Source: Neoaquamicrobium sediminum (GTDB lineage Bacteria; Pseudomonadota; Alphaproteobacteria; Rhizobiales; Rhizobiaceae). Taken from it: a DNA stretch of 64,000 bases. This document shows, piece by piece, positions 28,349-37,973 of this stretch; within the stretch, counting starts at the first letter, position 1, and every line of letters starts with the position of its first letter. A model generated the notes under the pieces. The model had not been told where the DNA came from, ran no database searches, and saw only the letters and a program-made list of their open reading frames with translations. A program made the position numbers and the translations under genes. The stretch spans positions 124,001 to 188,000 of the forward strand of contig NZ_JABETK010000003.1 of NCBI RefSeq assembly GCF_013240295.1, read 5' to 3'.

Positions 28349-28363
28349 GTATGTACGACATAC
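28349..28363. promoter_or_regulatory. Candidate operator GTATGT-ACG-ACATAC
   Basis: A perfect dyad with 6-bp arms and a 3-bp centre in the divergent region between the HMG-CoA lyase and the GAF-PucR regulator. A second, weaker dyad ACCCA-N7-TGGGT lies at 28310-28326. The PucR-like regulator next door is the likely binder, by position only. Confidence 0.4.
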
Positions 28364-28427
28364 ACATTCCCCTTGAGAGAAATCCGATTGTTTACTGTCA
28401 GATCGGAAAGTTGCCTGGGAGGAGGCG

Positions 28428-30367
28428 ATGAGAGCCAGCATTCGCCGCATCGAGTCGCCATCGCCGGAAGGCGTTCAGCACGATCATTACCGCCGCATCT
28501 TGAGCCTCCTCGACGCGAACGAGGCTTCCCGGAACTTGACCGACTTGGTGCGGAGATTCGGCAGCGTGTTCAGGCCGGAGATCTGCCGGCCTCCATGGCT
28601 GCGGACCTGGAGATCGCGCTGAGGCTTCAGGAGAATTTCGAAAACAAGCGCAAGCGTGAGCGCGAGCTTTCTGCCCTCTATGAAACGGCGCGCGACCTTT
28701 CCGCTCTGCGCAATACCGACCAGGTTCTGCAGGCGATCGTGCAGCGCGCCCGCCAGCTCGTCGGCAGCGACATTGCCTATCTTTCGGCAGCGGATGACGA
28801 GCGCAACGACTTCTACGTCCGGGCCACGGAAGGCGTCATTTCGCAGGACTTCGCCCGCATCCGGGTGCCACGCGAAATTGGGGTATGCGGCAGCGTCGCG
28901 CGGACGCGACGTCCATTCTATTCGAGCAGCTATTCGAGCGACGAGGCCTTTGCGCACGATCCGTCCATCGACCAGGCCACGCGCGGCGAGGGCGTCGTTT
29001 CCATTCTCGGCATTCCCCTCGAAGTCGATTCTCAGGTGATCGGCGTGCTGTTCGTCGGCGACCGCTATGTGCGTTCTTACACGCCGCAAGAAATGGCGGT
29101 GCTTTCCTCGCTTGGCACCTTCGCAGCGCTGGCAATTGAAAATGCACGCCTGTTCGAGGAGACGCGCCGGGCGCTGCAGACAGCGAAAGATGCCAATATC
29201 GCGCTCTCGACGCAGGCGGAGGAAGTCGAGCGCGGCCGCCGCGCACGAACAGCTTACCGAGCTCGTCGCGCGTGGCGGAACGCTGGACGATCTCTCGCGC
29301 CGCGTTGGAAAGCTGCTCAACGGACAGGCGGCAGTTCTCGATGAGCGGCTTAAGCCGATCAGCGGCACGTTTCCCCCGGATGCTCTGAGGAAGAGATCGT
29401 GCGCGCCGCGCGCGAGAGCGACCGGACGGGACGTTCGGTGCAAGTCCGGTGCGAGGACGGTGATATCGCCATCATCGCGGCCGCGATGGGCGGCAGTGCG
29501 CGCCTGGGCTCACTCCTGTTCAAGAGGCCCCGGCCATTCTCAGCGCCTGAGGTGCGGACCTTCGAGCGCAGCGCCATCGTCACCGGCATCGTGCTGCTAT
29601 CGATCGAACGGATCGCCCAGTCGGCACACAGAAGCGCTACTGACGCGATCTCGGCGTTGGCGCGTGGCACGTCCGATCCCTTCGCCGGCGGCGCTCTGAG
29701 GCAGCAGCCGGGCGCCAGCGCCGTCACGTGGCCGCTGACGATGATGCTGGTCGACGTCGGCGAGCTGCCATTCATGCAGGTCGCCGCCCCGGCACGTGCG
29801 GCGCTGACCGGACGCGACACAATTTTCGCCGAGTTCAACGGCGACCTCGTCGTGGCGACGAGCAGCGAGCGACCGCTGGACGTGGCGGAGCGGCTTTCGG
29901 AGGAACTGCAGGCCGCCACACAGCGCCGCCTGACCATCGTGGTTTCCGAACCCGTCGCTGCGATCGGCGAAGCGCCGCTGCGCTTCGAATCGCTGCGGCG
30001 GTGTGTCGGCCTCGTTCGTGGCCTGGGCCAGCAAGGCCGTATCGTATCCGAAAGCGCGATGGCGATGTATGCGACCATCTTCGCAGGCGGTCCGAGCGAC
30101 GCGGTCGGTGCCTTCGTGAGGGCAACGACTGGGCCTATCATCGAGCACGATCTGCGCAAGGGTAGTCAGCTCGCGCGCACGCTTGCTGCATATCTCGACA
30201 GCGGCAGGAGCCTCAGCAAGGCCGCCGAGCAGCTTGGCATCCATGTCAACACGATGCGGCAGCGCCTCGACCTCGTTGGACAGCTCAGCGCCGCCTGCCT
30301 CGATCCGGTGCACGGCCTTGAAACCCATCTCGCGCTGCGCCTGCACCTCATGAAGGCGGGCGGCTGA
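28428..30367 (+). pseudogene. GAF-domain PucR/CdaR-type transcriptional regulator, three frameshifts
   Basis: A regulator with an N-terminal helical region, a GAF sensor (YETARDLSALRNTDQVLQ ... VVSILGIPLEVDSQVIGVLF) and a C-terminal PucR-type HTH (LARTLAAYLDSGRSLSKAAE, then LGIHVNTMRQRLDLV). The frame breaks at about 28531 (GG where GGG fits), 29231-29241 (one GC unit short) and about 29386 (one G short in CTG GAG). Corrected, it is ~645 aa. The start at 28428 has GGGAGGAGGCG. It divides HMG-CoA lyase from HMG-CoA reductase and probably controls both. Three hits in one otherwise conserved gene fit sequence errors better than decay. Confidence 0.8.
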
Positions 30368-30475
30368 CCCTGTTCCCTTTCCACGTCAAGACTGCGGCAG
30401 CCTGTATCTCATCCACATTGTTGGCAGCCGGGCCGACAAATAGGCTCCTCGTCATCTGATTGAGGAGTCCACTTC

Positions 30476-31748
30476 ATGGTGACGAGCAGTCGTCTTCCCG
30501 GTTTCTATAAGCTGTCGCCTTCGGAGCGGCTAAACACCGTCTTGCAGGCGACAGGGCTGGAGATCGGGCAACTGGGGGCTGTCCTACCCGCGGACGACCA
30601 GATGCTCGCCATAGCTGACCGGATGATCGAGAACGTGATCGGCGCGCTATCGGTCCCGCTCGCAGTGGCCGCCAACTTCAAGATCAACGGCAAGGACTAC
30701 CTCATTCCGATGGCGACCGAGGAGCCTTCGGTGGTGGCCGCTGCCAGCAACATGGCGTCAGTCGCGCGCATCCATGGCGGCTTTCACGCTTCCAGCGACC
30801 AGCCGATCATGATCTCGCAGATCCAGGTGGTCGGCGCTCCCGATCCGCATGGCGCGCGGTTGCGCCTGTACGAGCGGCGCCGTGACATCCTCGATCTTGC
30901 GAACGAACAGGATCCGTTCCTCGTCAAGCTCGGCGGCGGCGCCAAGGATATCAAGGTGCGCATCATCGAGGCGCCGGGCGTGAGCCATGTCGTGCTCCAT
31001 CTCATCGTCGATGTCCGCGACGCCATGGGCGCCAACGCCGTCAATACGATGGCCGAGGCGTTGGCGCCGCTGGTCTCGGAGATTGCCGGGGGCAGGGTGC
31101 GCCTGCGCATCCTGTCGAACAAGGCCGATTTGAGGCTCGCGCGCGTCCGGGCGATCTACGACCGCGACGCACTCGGTGGTGAGGACGTGGTCAACGGCAT
31201 CATCGACGCCTATGACTTCGCGGTCGCCGATCCTTACCGTGCCGCGACCCACAACAAGGGCATCATGAACGGGATCACCGCAGTGGTGCTCGCCACCGGC
31301 AACGATACTCGGGCGGTCGAGGCGGGTGCGCATTGCCACGCCGCTGCAAGCGGTCGTTATACGTCCTTGTCCCACTACGAGAAGGACACAAATGGCAATC
31401 TCGTCGGCACCTTGGAACTGCCGATGGCGGTGGGGCTCGTCGGCGGCGCCACGAAGACACATCCGGTCGCTCAGGCGAGCGTCAGGATGCTGGGCGTCGA
31501 GAGCGCAGGAACTGGCGCAGATCATAACGGCGGTCGGGCTCGCGCAGAACACGGGCGCGCTACGCGCATTGGCGGCCGAGGGCATCCAGAAGGGCCATAT
31601 GTCGCTTCACGCTCGCAATGTCGCCATCGCGGCGGGCGCGGACGGCGACGAGATTGAGCATGTCGCCGCACGGTTGAAGCAGGCCGGGAATGTTCGGCTG
31701 GATATCGCGCAGAAGGTGCTGGAAGAGGTCCGCGCGGGGGCTGGGTAA
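30476..31748 (+). pseudogene. mvaA: Degradative (class II) HMG-CoA reductase, frameshift near the C terminus
   Basis: Class II hydroxymethylglutaryl-CoA reductase, which in bacteria such as Pseudomonas mevalonii oxidises mevalonate to HMG-CoA. Catalytic residues sit in IENVIGALSVPLAVA (Glu), HNKGIMNGITAV (Lys), GNDTRAVEAGAH (Asp) and GHMSLHARNVA (His). Length about 425 aa. The frame shifts at about 31503, where loss of one GC unit from GCGCGC interrupts SAQELAQIITAVGLAQN. The ATG at 30476 follows GAGGAGTCCACTTC. The gene is downstream of the PucR-type regulator and pairs functionally with the HMG-CoA lyase. Confidence 0.88.
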
Positions 31749-31847
31749 GCTCACCGCACGTGATCGGGTTCCGCGTCGCCCGCGCAGGCGGGAATATGCT
31801 CGCCCAGACTATAGCGTTGGACCTTCTCCGTGCGCTCGGTGGAAGCA

Positions 31848-32567
31848 TCATTGCGATAAGCTCCTGTAGGGGCAAACGTCTTCGTCAAAAGGCACGTGGC
31901 GTTGTCGGAACTGTTTGCCATCGATCACGGCCGGCTTACTGATGCGGTCCATTCGGAAGTGACGGAAGTCTTCTCGCAGCGGATCCCATGCCACCAGATA
32001 CCATAGCGGTGGTAGGATCAGCATGGCCTGCGGTTCGACCTCGCGGGACGACTGTCGGCCTTTGGCATCGCGATAGCAGAACTTCAGATGCAGGCGTGCC
32101 AAGAAAGCGTTCTCGAAGGCGGGCAACAGATCGGAATCGATCGACCCTATGTCCGACATATCCTGAAGCGGCGAAAGTCTCCCCACGTGCAGGCAGTCCA
32201 GAAGCCGGCGCAGATCGCGCACTTTTTCCGGCCGGAGCGTCTTTTCGATCTTTGCGAGTCCCGCATCCGCGAGGCCTGAGAACGGCAGGTAGCCGACCGC
32301 GCGCGTTGCGGCCACGCTGATCAGCAGGGCAAAGACCTCCGCCACGGCGAGCCGTGCCGTTGCTTCAATTGATTGTGGATCGAGTTGCAGGCCGCCACCG
32401 CGTCCAGGTTCCGAGTGAATTAGGAACCCCTGTTCGCGCAGGGCGGCGATGTCGCGCAAAACCGTCCGCCGCGATGCACCTACCTCACGGGCAAGGGCAT
32501 CGACGGTCGTCGTCTGTGAGCGGCGCAGGCTACGCACGATGGCATCGTGACGAGTTCGGATATTCAT
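31848..32567 (-). CDS. DeoR/WYL-domain transcriptional regulator (YafY type)
   Basis: A 239-residue regulator: N-terminal winged HTH (TRHDAIVRSLRRSQTTTVDA ... GASRRTVLRDIAALREQGF) and a C-terminal WYL domain (REVEPQAMLILPPLWYLVAW and FRHFRMDRI), a ligand-sensing SH3-like fold. The start at 32567 is preferred; a longer frame reaches 32639 but would run into the divergent promoter. It is divergent from a RidA gene 86 bp away and likely regulates it. Confidence 0.85.
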   Translation of the reverse strand: MNIRTRHDAIVRSLRRSQTTTVDALAREVGASRRTVLRDIAALREQGFLIHSEPGRGGGLQLDPQSIEATARLAVAEVFALLISVAATRAVGYLPFSGLADAGLAKIEKTLRPEKVRDLRRLLDCLHVGRLSPLQDMSDIGSIDSDLLPAFENAFLARLHLKFCYRDAKGRQSSREVEPQAMLILPPLWYLVAWDPLREDFRHFRMDRISKPAVIDGKQFRQRHVPFDEDVCPYRSLSQ

Positions 32568-32653
32568 GGTGTCAGCATAGTACGAAAGGTGCCAAGCTTT
32601 GGCACCAATAAGTCCTACAGGAGTCCGTATAGACATCAACGAGGAGAACCTGC

Positions 32654-33049
32654 ATGCAACGCACTCCGGTAAATCCGTGGGACTGGTCCCTGGGGCTGGG
32701 ATACAATCAAGCCGAGATCATCGAAGGCGCAACACGCCAGGTCGTATGCGCCGGCCAGACCGCTGTCGATGCGGAAGGCAAGCCGCAGCATTTGGGTGAT
32801 ATGCGCGGCCAGATCGGTCTGGCGCTGGAAAATCTTGAAGCGATACTGGAGGGCGCGGGCATGGGTCTGAGCCATGTCATCAAGCTAGGCATTTATACGA
32901 CAGATGTGGATGAGGCGCTGAAGAATTTCGATCTGCTGGGGATGCGGCTTTGTGCGGTGCAGAACACCCCACCGATGACCTTGGTCGGCGTCGAGCGGCT
33001 GGCCATTCCGGGCCTGCTTTTCGAGATTGACGCTACCGCCTGTGCCTGA
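32654..33049 (+). CDS. RidA/YjgF family protein
   Basis: A 131-residue RidA-superfamily protein; RidA enzymes hydrolyse reactive enamines/imines made by amino acid-metabolising PLP enzymes. Landmarks are VVCAGQTAVDAEGKPQHLGD, ENLEAILEGAGMGLSHVIKL and the C-terminal LAIPGLLFEIDATA. The usual catalytic Arg of true RidA (in the C-terminal RVA/RxE region) is not obvious, so it may belong to another Rid subgroup. GAGGAG precedes the ATG. It is divergent from the WYL regulator. Confidence 0.85.
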   Translation: MQRTPVNPWDWSLGLGYNQAEIIEGATRQVVCAGQTAVDAEGKPQHLGDMRGQIGLALENLEAILEGAGMGLSHVIKLGIYTTDVDEALKNFDLLGMRLCAVQNTPPMTLVGVERLAIPGLLFEIDATACA

Positions 33050-33267
33050 CGCGATCAAAGCCAGAGCCGCCGTTCAACCCACAAGCCGGACGGCGGCTTT
33101 GGCCGCATAGCACCTGTCCGTAGCGACCGCCGTTTCGTCTGCATGTCACCTCCCGTTCGCCGTATGGGAGCCGCGAGCAACGGTCCGGCAACGAGTGCAA
33201 ATGGCTGCGCGAAGCATTGGTTGTGACAGCGTCCTCGGGCATCGACTGACTTAGAGAACACGGGATG

Positions 33268-33496
33268 TCATGTCTCACTCTCCCGTCGACTGAGCACCGA
33301 CACGGTAAGACCGAGCGAGGACGCCACCTGCAGGGGGCGCCCGACTTGACAACTTTCCTTTCCAGCTTCCGAGCTCACGCACAAAGCGGATACCGACCCC
33401 GGTGAGCGCGGCGAGCTGCTCCTGGGAGAGTTTTTGTGCTTTTCGCTCGGTGTGGATCAGAAGACCAAGGCTTTGGGTGGCAAAGATTATCTGCAT
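33268..33496 (-). pseudogene. Orphan XRE/HipB-type antitoxin, frameshifted
   Basis: A HipB-like DNA-binding antitoxin of ~75 aa: LGLLIHTERKAQKLSQEQLA and LTGVGIRFVREL form the HTH, and after a frame change near 33369 the text continues EAGKESCQVGRPLQVASSLG to a TGA. The net change is +1 or -2 bases. Directly downstream is ATGACATCCCGTGTTCTC and a stop, resembling the first codons of a HipA kinase, but no HipA remains. It is best read as the stub of a HipBA module. Confidence 0.55.
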
Positions 33497-33930
33497 GATA
33501 ATCGTCCCTACCGAAATGATTAGTTGAGGATAACACTCGGGACTGCACTAAAAGAACCAACGGGACTATTTCGAGTCAGGGCTTGCATAGAAGGCGGTTT
33601 GGATCCCGAGCCAGTCACCGCACTGACAGGTGCGTTGACGAGCGCAGTCCGCTCTCATGGGCTGGTGGTCAACTTCGTCGAGAAGACGTCTTTTCGGCCT
33701 GAATCATCCAAGTTGCAAAAGCGCGATCTTGAGGGTCTGCTTTGTCGGTGCCCGCGACTGACGGCCAAGGCGGGTCATGAGATCTCGGGCAAGATTCGGG
33801 ATTGCATAGGTTACAATTAACTCAGGTGGGGCCCATCCTTGCTGCGCTGAGTCTATAGATTCCTTCGTTCTAATTTAAAAGAATCTCAACCCGGCTGCCA
33901 CAAACTGCCGTACCTACCGTACCGAGATGT
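33497..33930. other. Intergenic region, no gene recognised
   Basis: About 430 bases between the HipB-like stub and the GGDEF gene. One plus-strand frame of 98 codons (33524-33820) is open but has no family resemblance and no convincing ribosome site, so I do not call it. Confidence 0.5.
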
Positions 33931-34932
33931 TTGGCGATCACCGTGGTTGAACTGACAAACAACACGCAGAGCGTCGAGACTGCCTACGTACTTATGCGTC
34001 GGACGTTGGACCTTCTGCCGGATGGTGTTCTGATTATCGGACACGATCGAAAAGTGCTCTACTTCAACGAGGCGTTCGAACGGCTGTGGCGTATCCCTCA
34101 CGATGTCGCCGAGTACGGCGACATTGCCATGCTTGATCACGTTGTAAGCCAACTTGACGATCCAACGTCGTTCGTGGCTCGCGTGGAACAACTCTATGAA
34201 AGTTCCGAATTCTCCGAAGACGAACTGACCTTCAAGGATGGACGGGTCTTCAACAGGCGCAGCGTTGCGCTAGGTGACGGCGGCGGCGGCTATAGCAGAA
34301 TCTGGATATTCAGCGATGTGACAGAAGCATGGAGCGCGCGGATCGACGTGTTGACCGGGTTACTGAACCGGCGCGCTTACGCCAACGAACTACCCGAATT
34401 CATGGCTTCTACCGAGTATGGCCGCACAAAGTCATTTGCACTGGTCGATGTGGATCAATTCAAGTCGTACAACGACAGCTATGGCCATGCGGCCGGAGAT
34501 GCTGTCCTTGAGAGGATTGGCGAGATATTGCGTCATGCTTGTGACAGCAATACAGCCTCGGCATATCGTATCGGCGGCGAAGAATTTGCTGTCACGTGCG
34601 TATCTGATGACGACGACGCAGCAGTCTCTTTCCATCAGGCAATTTTGCAGCACATTCGACAAGAAGTCGTAAAGCACGATGGAAACCATCCCCACGGCAT
34701 TGTCACCGTCTCTGTAGGTCTTGGGCTCTTCTCGGGGCCTGCAGACGCAAAGGTTGTCTTTGCGTCTGTTGATCGCGCGCTATATCGGGCGAAGAAGCTG
34801 GGCCGAAACACAATTGCGCTTGAGCCGATAGGGCATCTCTCAGGGATCGCGTCAAATCAAGCACCGGAGACGTGCAACAAATTGCAAGATCATTCTTCGC
34901 AACGCAGTATGATTTTAACCGGAACAGGTTAG
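33931..34932 (+). CDS. PAS-GGDEF diguanylate cyclase
   Basis: A 333-residue protein: an N-terminal PAS-like sensor (LPDGVLIIGHDRKVLYFNEA, FERLWRIP) and a GGDEF domain (DVLTGLLNRRAYANELP, FALVDVDQFKSYNDSYGHAA, active site RIGGEEFAVTC). The GGEEF variant is catalytically competent, so it should make cyclic di-GMP. No membrane helix is seen. The start is uncertain: TTG at 33931 gives the longest frame and GTG at 33943 is an alternative. It lies 33 bases before the larger GGDEF-EAL gene. Confidence 0.85.
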   Translation: MAITVVELTNNTQSVETAYVLMRRTLDLLPDGVLIIGHDRKVLYFNEAFERLWRIPHDVAEYGDIAMLDHVVSQLDDPTSFVARVEQLYESSEFSEDELTFKDGRVFNRRSVALGDGGGGYSRIWIFSDVTEAWSARIDVLTGLLNRRAYANELPEFMASTEYGRTKSFALVDVDQFKSYNDSYGHAAGDAVLERIGEILRHACDSNTASAYRIGGEEFAVTCVSDDDDAAVSFHQAILQHIRQEVVKHDGNHPHGIVTVSVGLGLFSGPADAKVVFASVDRALYRAKKLGRNTIALEPIGHLSGIASNQAPETCNKLQDHSSQRSMILTGTG

Positions 34933-34965
34933 CCCGAGAGGTAACTGGACCGCAGGGCTCTCACT

Positions 34966-37610
34966 ATGTTCGCTTCCATGAGGACGAATACCGAGATGGC
35001 GCAAAAAGACCGCTTATTCGATGTCCTCACACATTCAGTGCCCGGCTTCGTTTGGCTGTCCGATCCCAACGGCAATGTTGAATTCGTTAATGATGCGTGG
35101 TGTGAATACACCGGTCTCACGCGCACCGCGTCACTGGGAAAGGGATGGGCCCAGATGGTCCACCCCGATGATGTTGCTGCTCTTGGAGCGATCTGGCCGC
35201 CACGGGCCAGTGGTCAGAATCCGGCCTATCAAATCCAACTGCGGTTCCGCCATAAGAATGGGCAGTATCGCTGGCACGTGGTGCGCGCCAATCCGGTTGC
35301 AGATAGCGGCGGACAGTGGATCGGTTGCTCGACTGATATACATGATCTAGTCGCCATGCAGACGAGAGATCGTGCTCAGGCCGAGATCCTCAACAAGGTC
35401 GCTGCCGGCGACGACGTTCTCTCTATCCTAGAAGAACTTTGTACGCTGGGCGAAGAGCAGCTGCCAGGCAGTCGTTGTACGGTTCTCCTCCTGAACGACG
35501 GTGGCACAGAATTCACCGGTGGTGCGGCCCCATTTCTTCCTGACACTGTTCATTCGTTGATACCCGGCACGAAGGTCGGAACTGGTGTCGGCTCCTGCGG
35601 CACTGCGGCTTTCGAGAAGCGCGATGTCGTTTCAGAATGTATCGAGACCGATCCTTTATGGGATGATTGGCGAGAAGCATTCACACCACTTGGCATCAAG
35701 GCTTGCTGGTCGCTGCCGGTATATGGGCCCGATGGTGATGTGCTCGCAACGTTCGGCTTCTATTTCTACGAGGAGCGTGCCCCCGGGAGGATGAGCTCAA
35801 GAACCTCGACAATCTGCGGCGCTTGGCATCCGTAGCCATCGACAAGGCGCGAACAGCGCAGGCCCTTCGGGAAAGCGAAGAACATTATCGCCACACAGTC
35901 GAGCACAACCCCCAGATCCCATGGACTGCCGATCCGCAGGGGCGGATAATGAGTTTGTCGTCACGTTGGAAGGAAGCGACCGGCTTGCCGGTGGAAAGTG
36001 CCATTGGTCATGGGTGGTTCCAGGCTCTCCATCCTGAGGACGTTGACCGCGTAAGGGGCTATTGGGCGGAAAGGCTTCAAACCGGTGAGCCGGCGGATTT
36101 GAAGTATCGCATACGCTTGGAGGACTACACCTATCGATGGGTGCGAGCTCGGGCAACACCGAGACGGGATGAGGATGGCCAGATCGTAAAATGGTACGGC
36201 GCAGTCGAAGACATCCACGATCTTGAATTGGCCACTGAACGGCTTCACAGGCAGGCTTATGTTGACGATCTAACGCGGCTTGCGAATAGGCGGTCTGTTG
36301 AAGAAGAGTTGGCGGGTTTGCTACAGGAACCCCGAACTTGCGGTCCCGTCGAACTTCTGGTCGTAGACCTCTCTGGCTTCCGGCACCTGAACGATCGCTT
36401 TGGTCATGAGACGGGGGATGCGGTCCTCCGGCTCTTTGCGATTCTTCTGCGCAAGTGCCTATCTGAAACCGATGTGATTGGGCGGATTGCGGGCGACCAA
36501 TTCGTGGTGATGCTTCACGAGCCCATTGGTGAAGCTGGCTTGCAGTCGTTTGCGGTCAAGCTCGCGCGTGAACTCGAGCATCGAATGGATCGGAACACAA
36601 GAACGCGCAATGTTGGGGTCCGTATCGGTTGCGCCCGGTCGTTGGTTGGTGATCGTTGCGAAGATTTGATCCGCCGCGCAAAAATGGCACTGTACGCAGC
36701 CAAGGAAGACAGCAAACAACCAGCCAGGTTGTTCACGCCTGCTCTTCAGCGCACTATCAACGAGCGTGCCGATCAGCTCGAACTCGCCAGGCAGGCACTC
36801 AGGTCTCGCTGGTTGGTTCCCTACTACCAGCCCATGATCGATTTGAGGTCTGGCGAGGTGGCTGGCGCTGAGGCTCTGCTTCGGGTCGACCATCCCGCCG
36901 ATGGGATACTCTCCCCTGCGTCTATATGGGCTGCACTTGACGCTCCCAAGCTCAGCAAGTTGATCAACGACCAAATGATGGCGCTCGTGCTTTCGGACCT
37001 ACGTGAATGGGGACCATGGCCTGCCTCGGTGGGAAGCATCTCGATCAATCTTTCGGGCGAAATGCTAATGCAGGAGGGGCTAGCGCGCTCGCTGCTGCGG
37101 AAGCTTGAGCGTAAATCCGTCAAACCACACCAGCTCACTGTCGAAATTACTGAACGTGTGCTGGTGGACGAGCTCGCCCCCAAGACGCGCCAATGCCTTG
37201 AGCAGTTGCAGCGGCATGGTGTTCGTGTGTCGCTCGATGATTTCGGCACCGGCTTTGCATCACTCACGCACCTTCAGCGACTCCCGGTGAACGAAATCAA
37301 GATCGATCGGTCTTTTGTCAGCGATCTTGGGCAGAGCGGCACCGGGACGGCGATTGTAAAATCGATGATCCATCTGGCGCAAAACATGGGAATAGACGTC
37401 GTAGCAGAAGGGGTGGAGACGACTGAGCAGGCACACCTGTTGCAAGAATGGGGGTGCCGATACGCCCAAGGGTATTATTTCTCCAAGCCTTTGCCAGCGG
37501 ATGAGTTTGGTGCGATTTGGTGTGCTGTTACGAAGCCCTACCGCGGAACATTCCAGCAAAAGCGCCCCCTTCCGACGCGAAGTGATGGTGTTGCAGTTTC
37601 TCATAGCTAG
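34966..37610 (+). pseudogene. PAS-GAF-PAS-GGDEF-EAL signalling protein, one frameshift
   Basis: Order of domains: PAS (VPGFVWLSDPNGNVEFVNDA), GAF (VAAGDDVLSILEELCTLGEE ... SLPVYGPDGDVLATFGFYFY), PAS (NPQIPWTADPQGRIM ... WVRARATPRRDEDG), GGDEF and EAL. The GGDEF site is degenerate (RIAGDQF), so cyclase activity is unlikely. The EAL domain keeps AGAEALLR, DDFGTGFASL, KIDRSFVSD and AEGVETTEQ, so cyclic-di-GMP hydrolysis is plausible. The frame breaks at 35785-35787 where CCCCCGGG needs one more G to continue ERAPGEDELKNLDNLRRLA. Corrected length ~880 aa. Confidence 0.85.
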
Positions 37611-37652
37611 CCGTCAGCTCGGCAAGCGAACAGGAGGCGTCGAGGTCGTGCC

Positions 37653-37973
37653 TCATATGACGGGCACGCAGAGATGAATCCCTACGGTCTGGCTGGTTGC
37701 GCCCCTTGCCGCCGTTGGCGCAGCGATGCGCACCACCTCAGGATGCATCCCCGCCACGGCCAGCGAGACGTGGCGATCGCTGGCGCAGGTCAGCAGACCG
37801 TCTCTGGCCGCCGTGCTTCCGGACCATTTCTCGGCAGCGGGATAGGCGTCCACCTTCACCACGGCGGCACATTCGGCTGGCTTCGCCAGTTTCGACAGCA
37901 GCCGCCAGTTGGAAACGATCGCCTCAAGATCGATCGTAAGGATTGCGCCTGCTCGCATTCCCTTCGCGCTCAT
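37653..37973 (-). pseudogene. dadX: Truncated catabolic alanine racemase
   Basis: The first ~35 residues are a clear alanine racemase N terminus (AGAILTIDLEAIVSNWRLL, then AECAAVVKVDAY, including the PLP-binding Lys). After that the protein departs from the family (PAAEKWSGS onward) and stops at 106 aa instead of ~370. Its ATG overlaps the dadA stop (ATGA at 37970-37973), the usual dadA-dadX coupling. This marks a deletion or rearrangement endpoint at about 37860. Confidence 0.75.

Noticed and set aside
33524-33820. 98-codon plus-strand open frame
   Set aside because: No ribosome site, no family text and unusual composition; probably chance.
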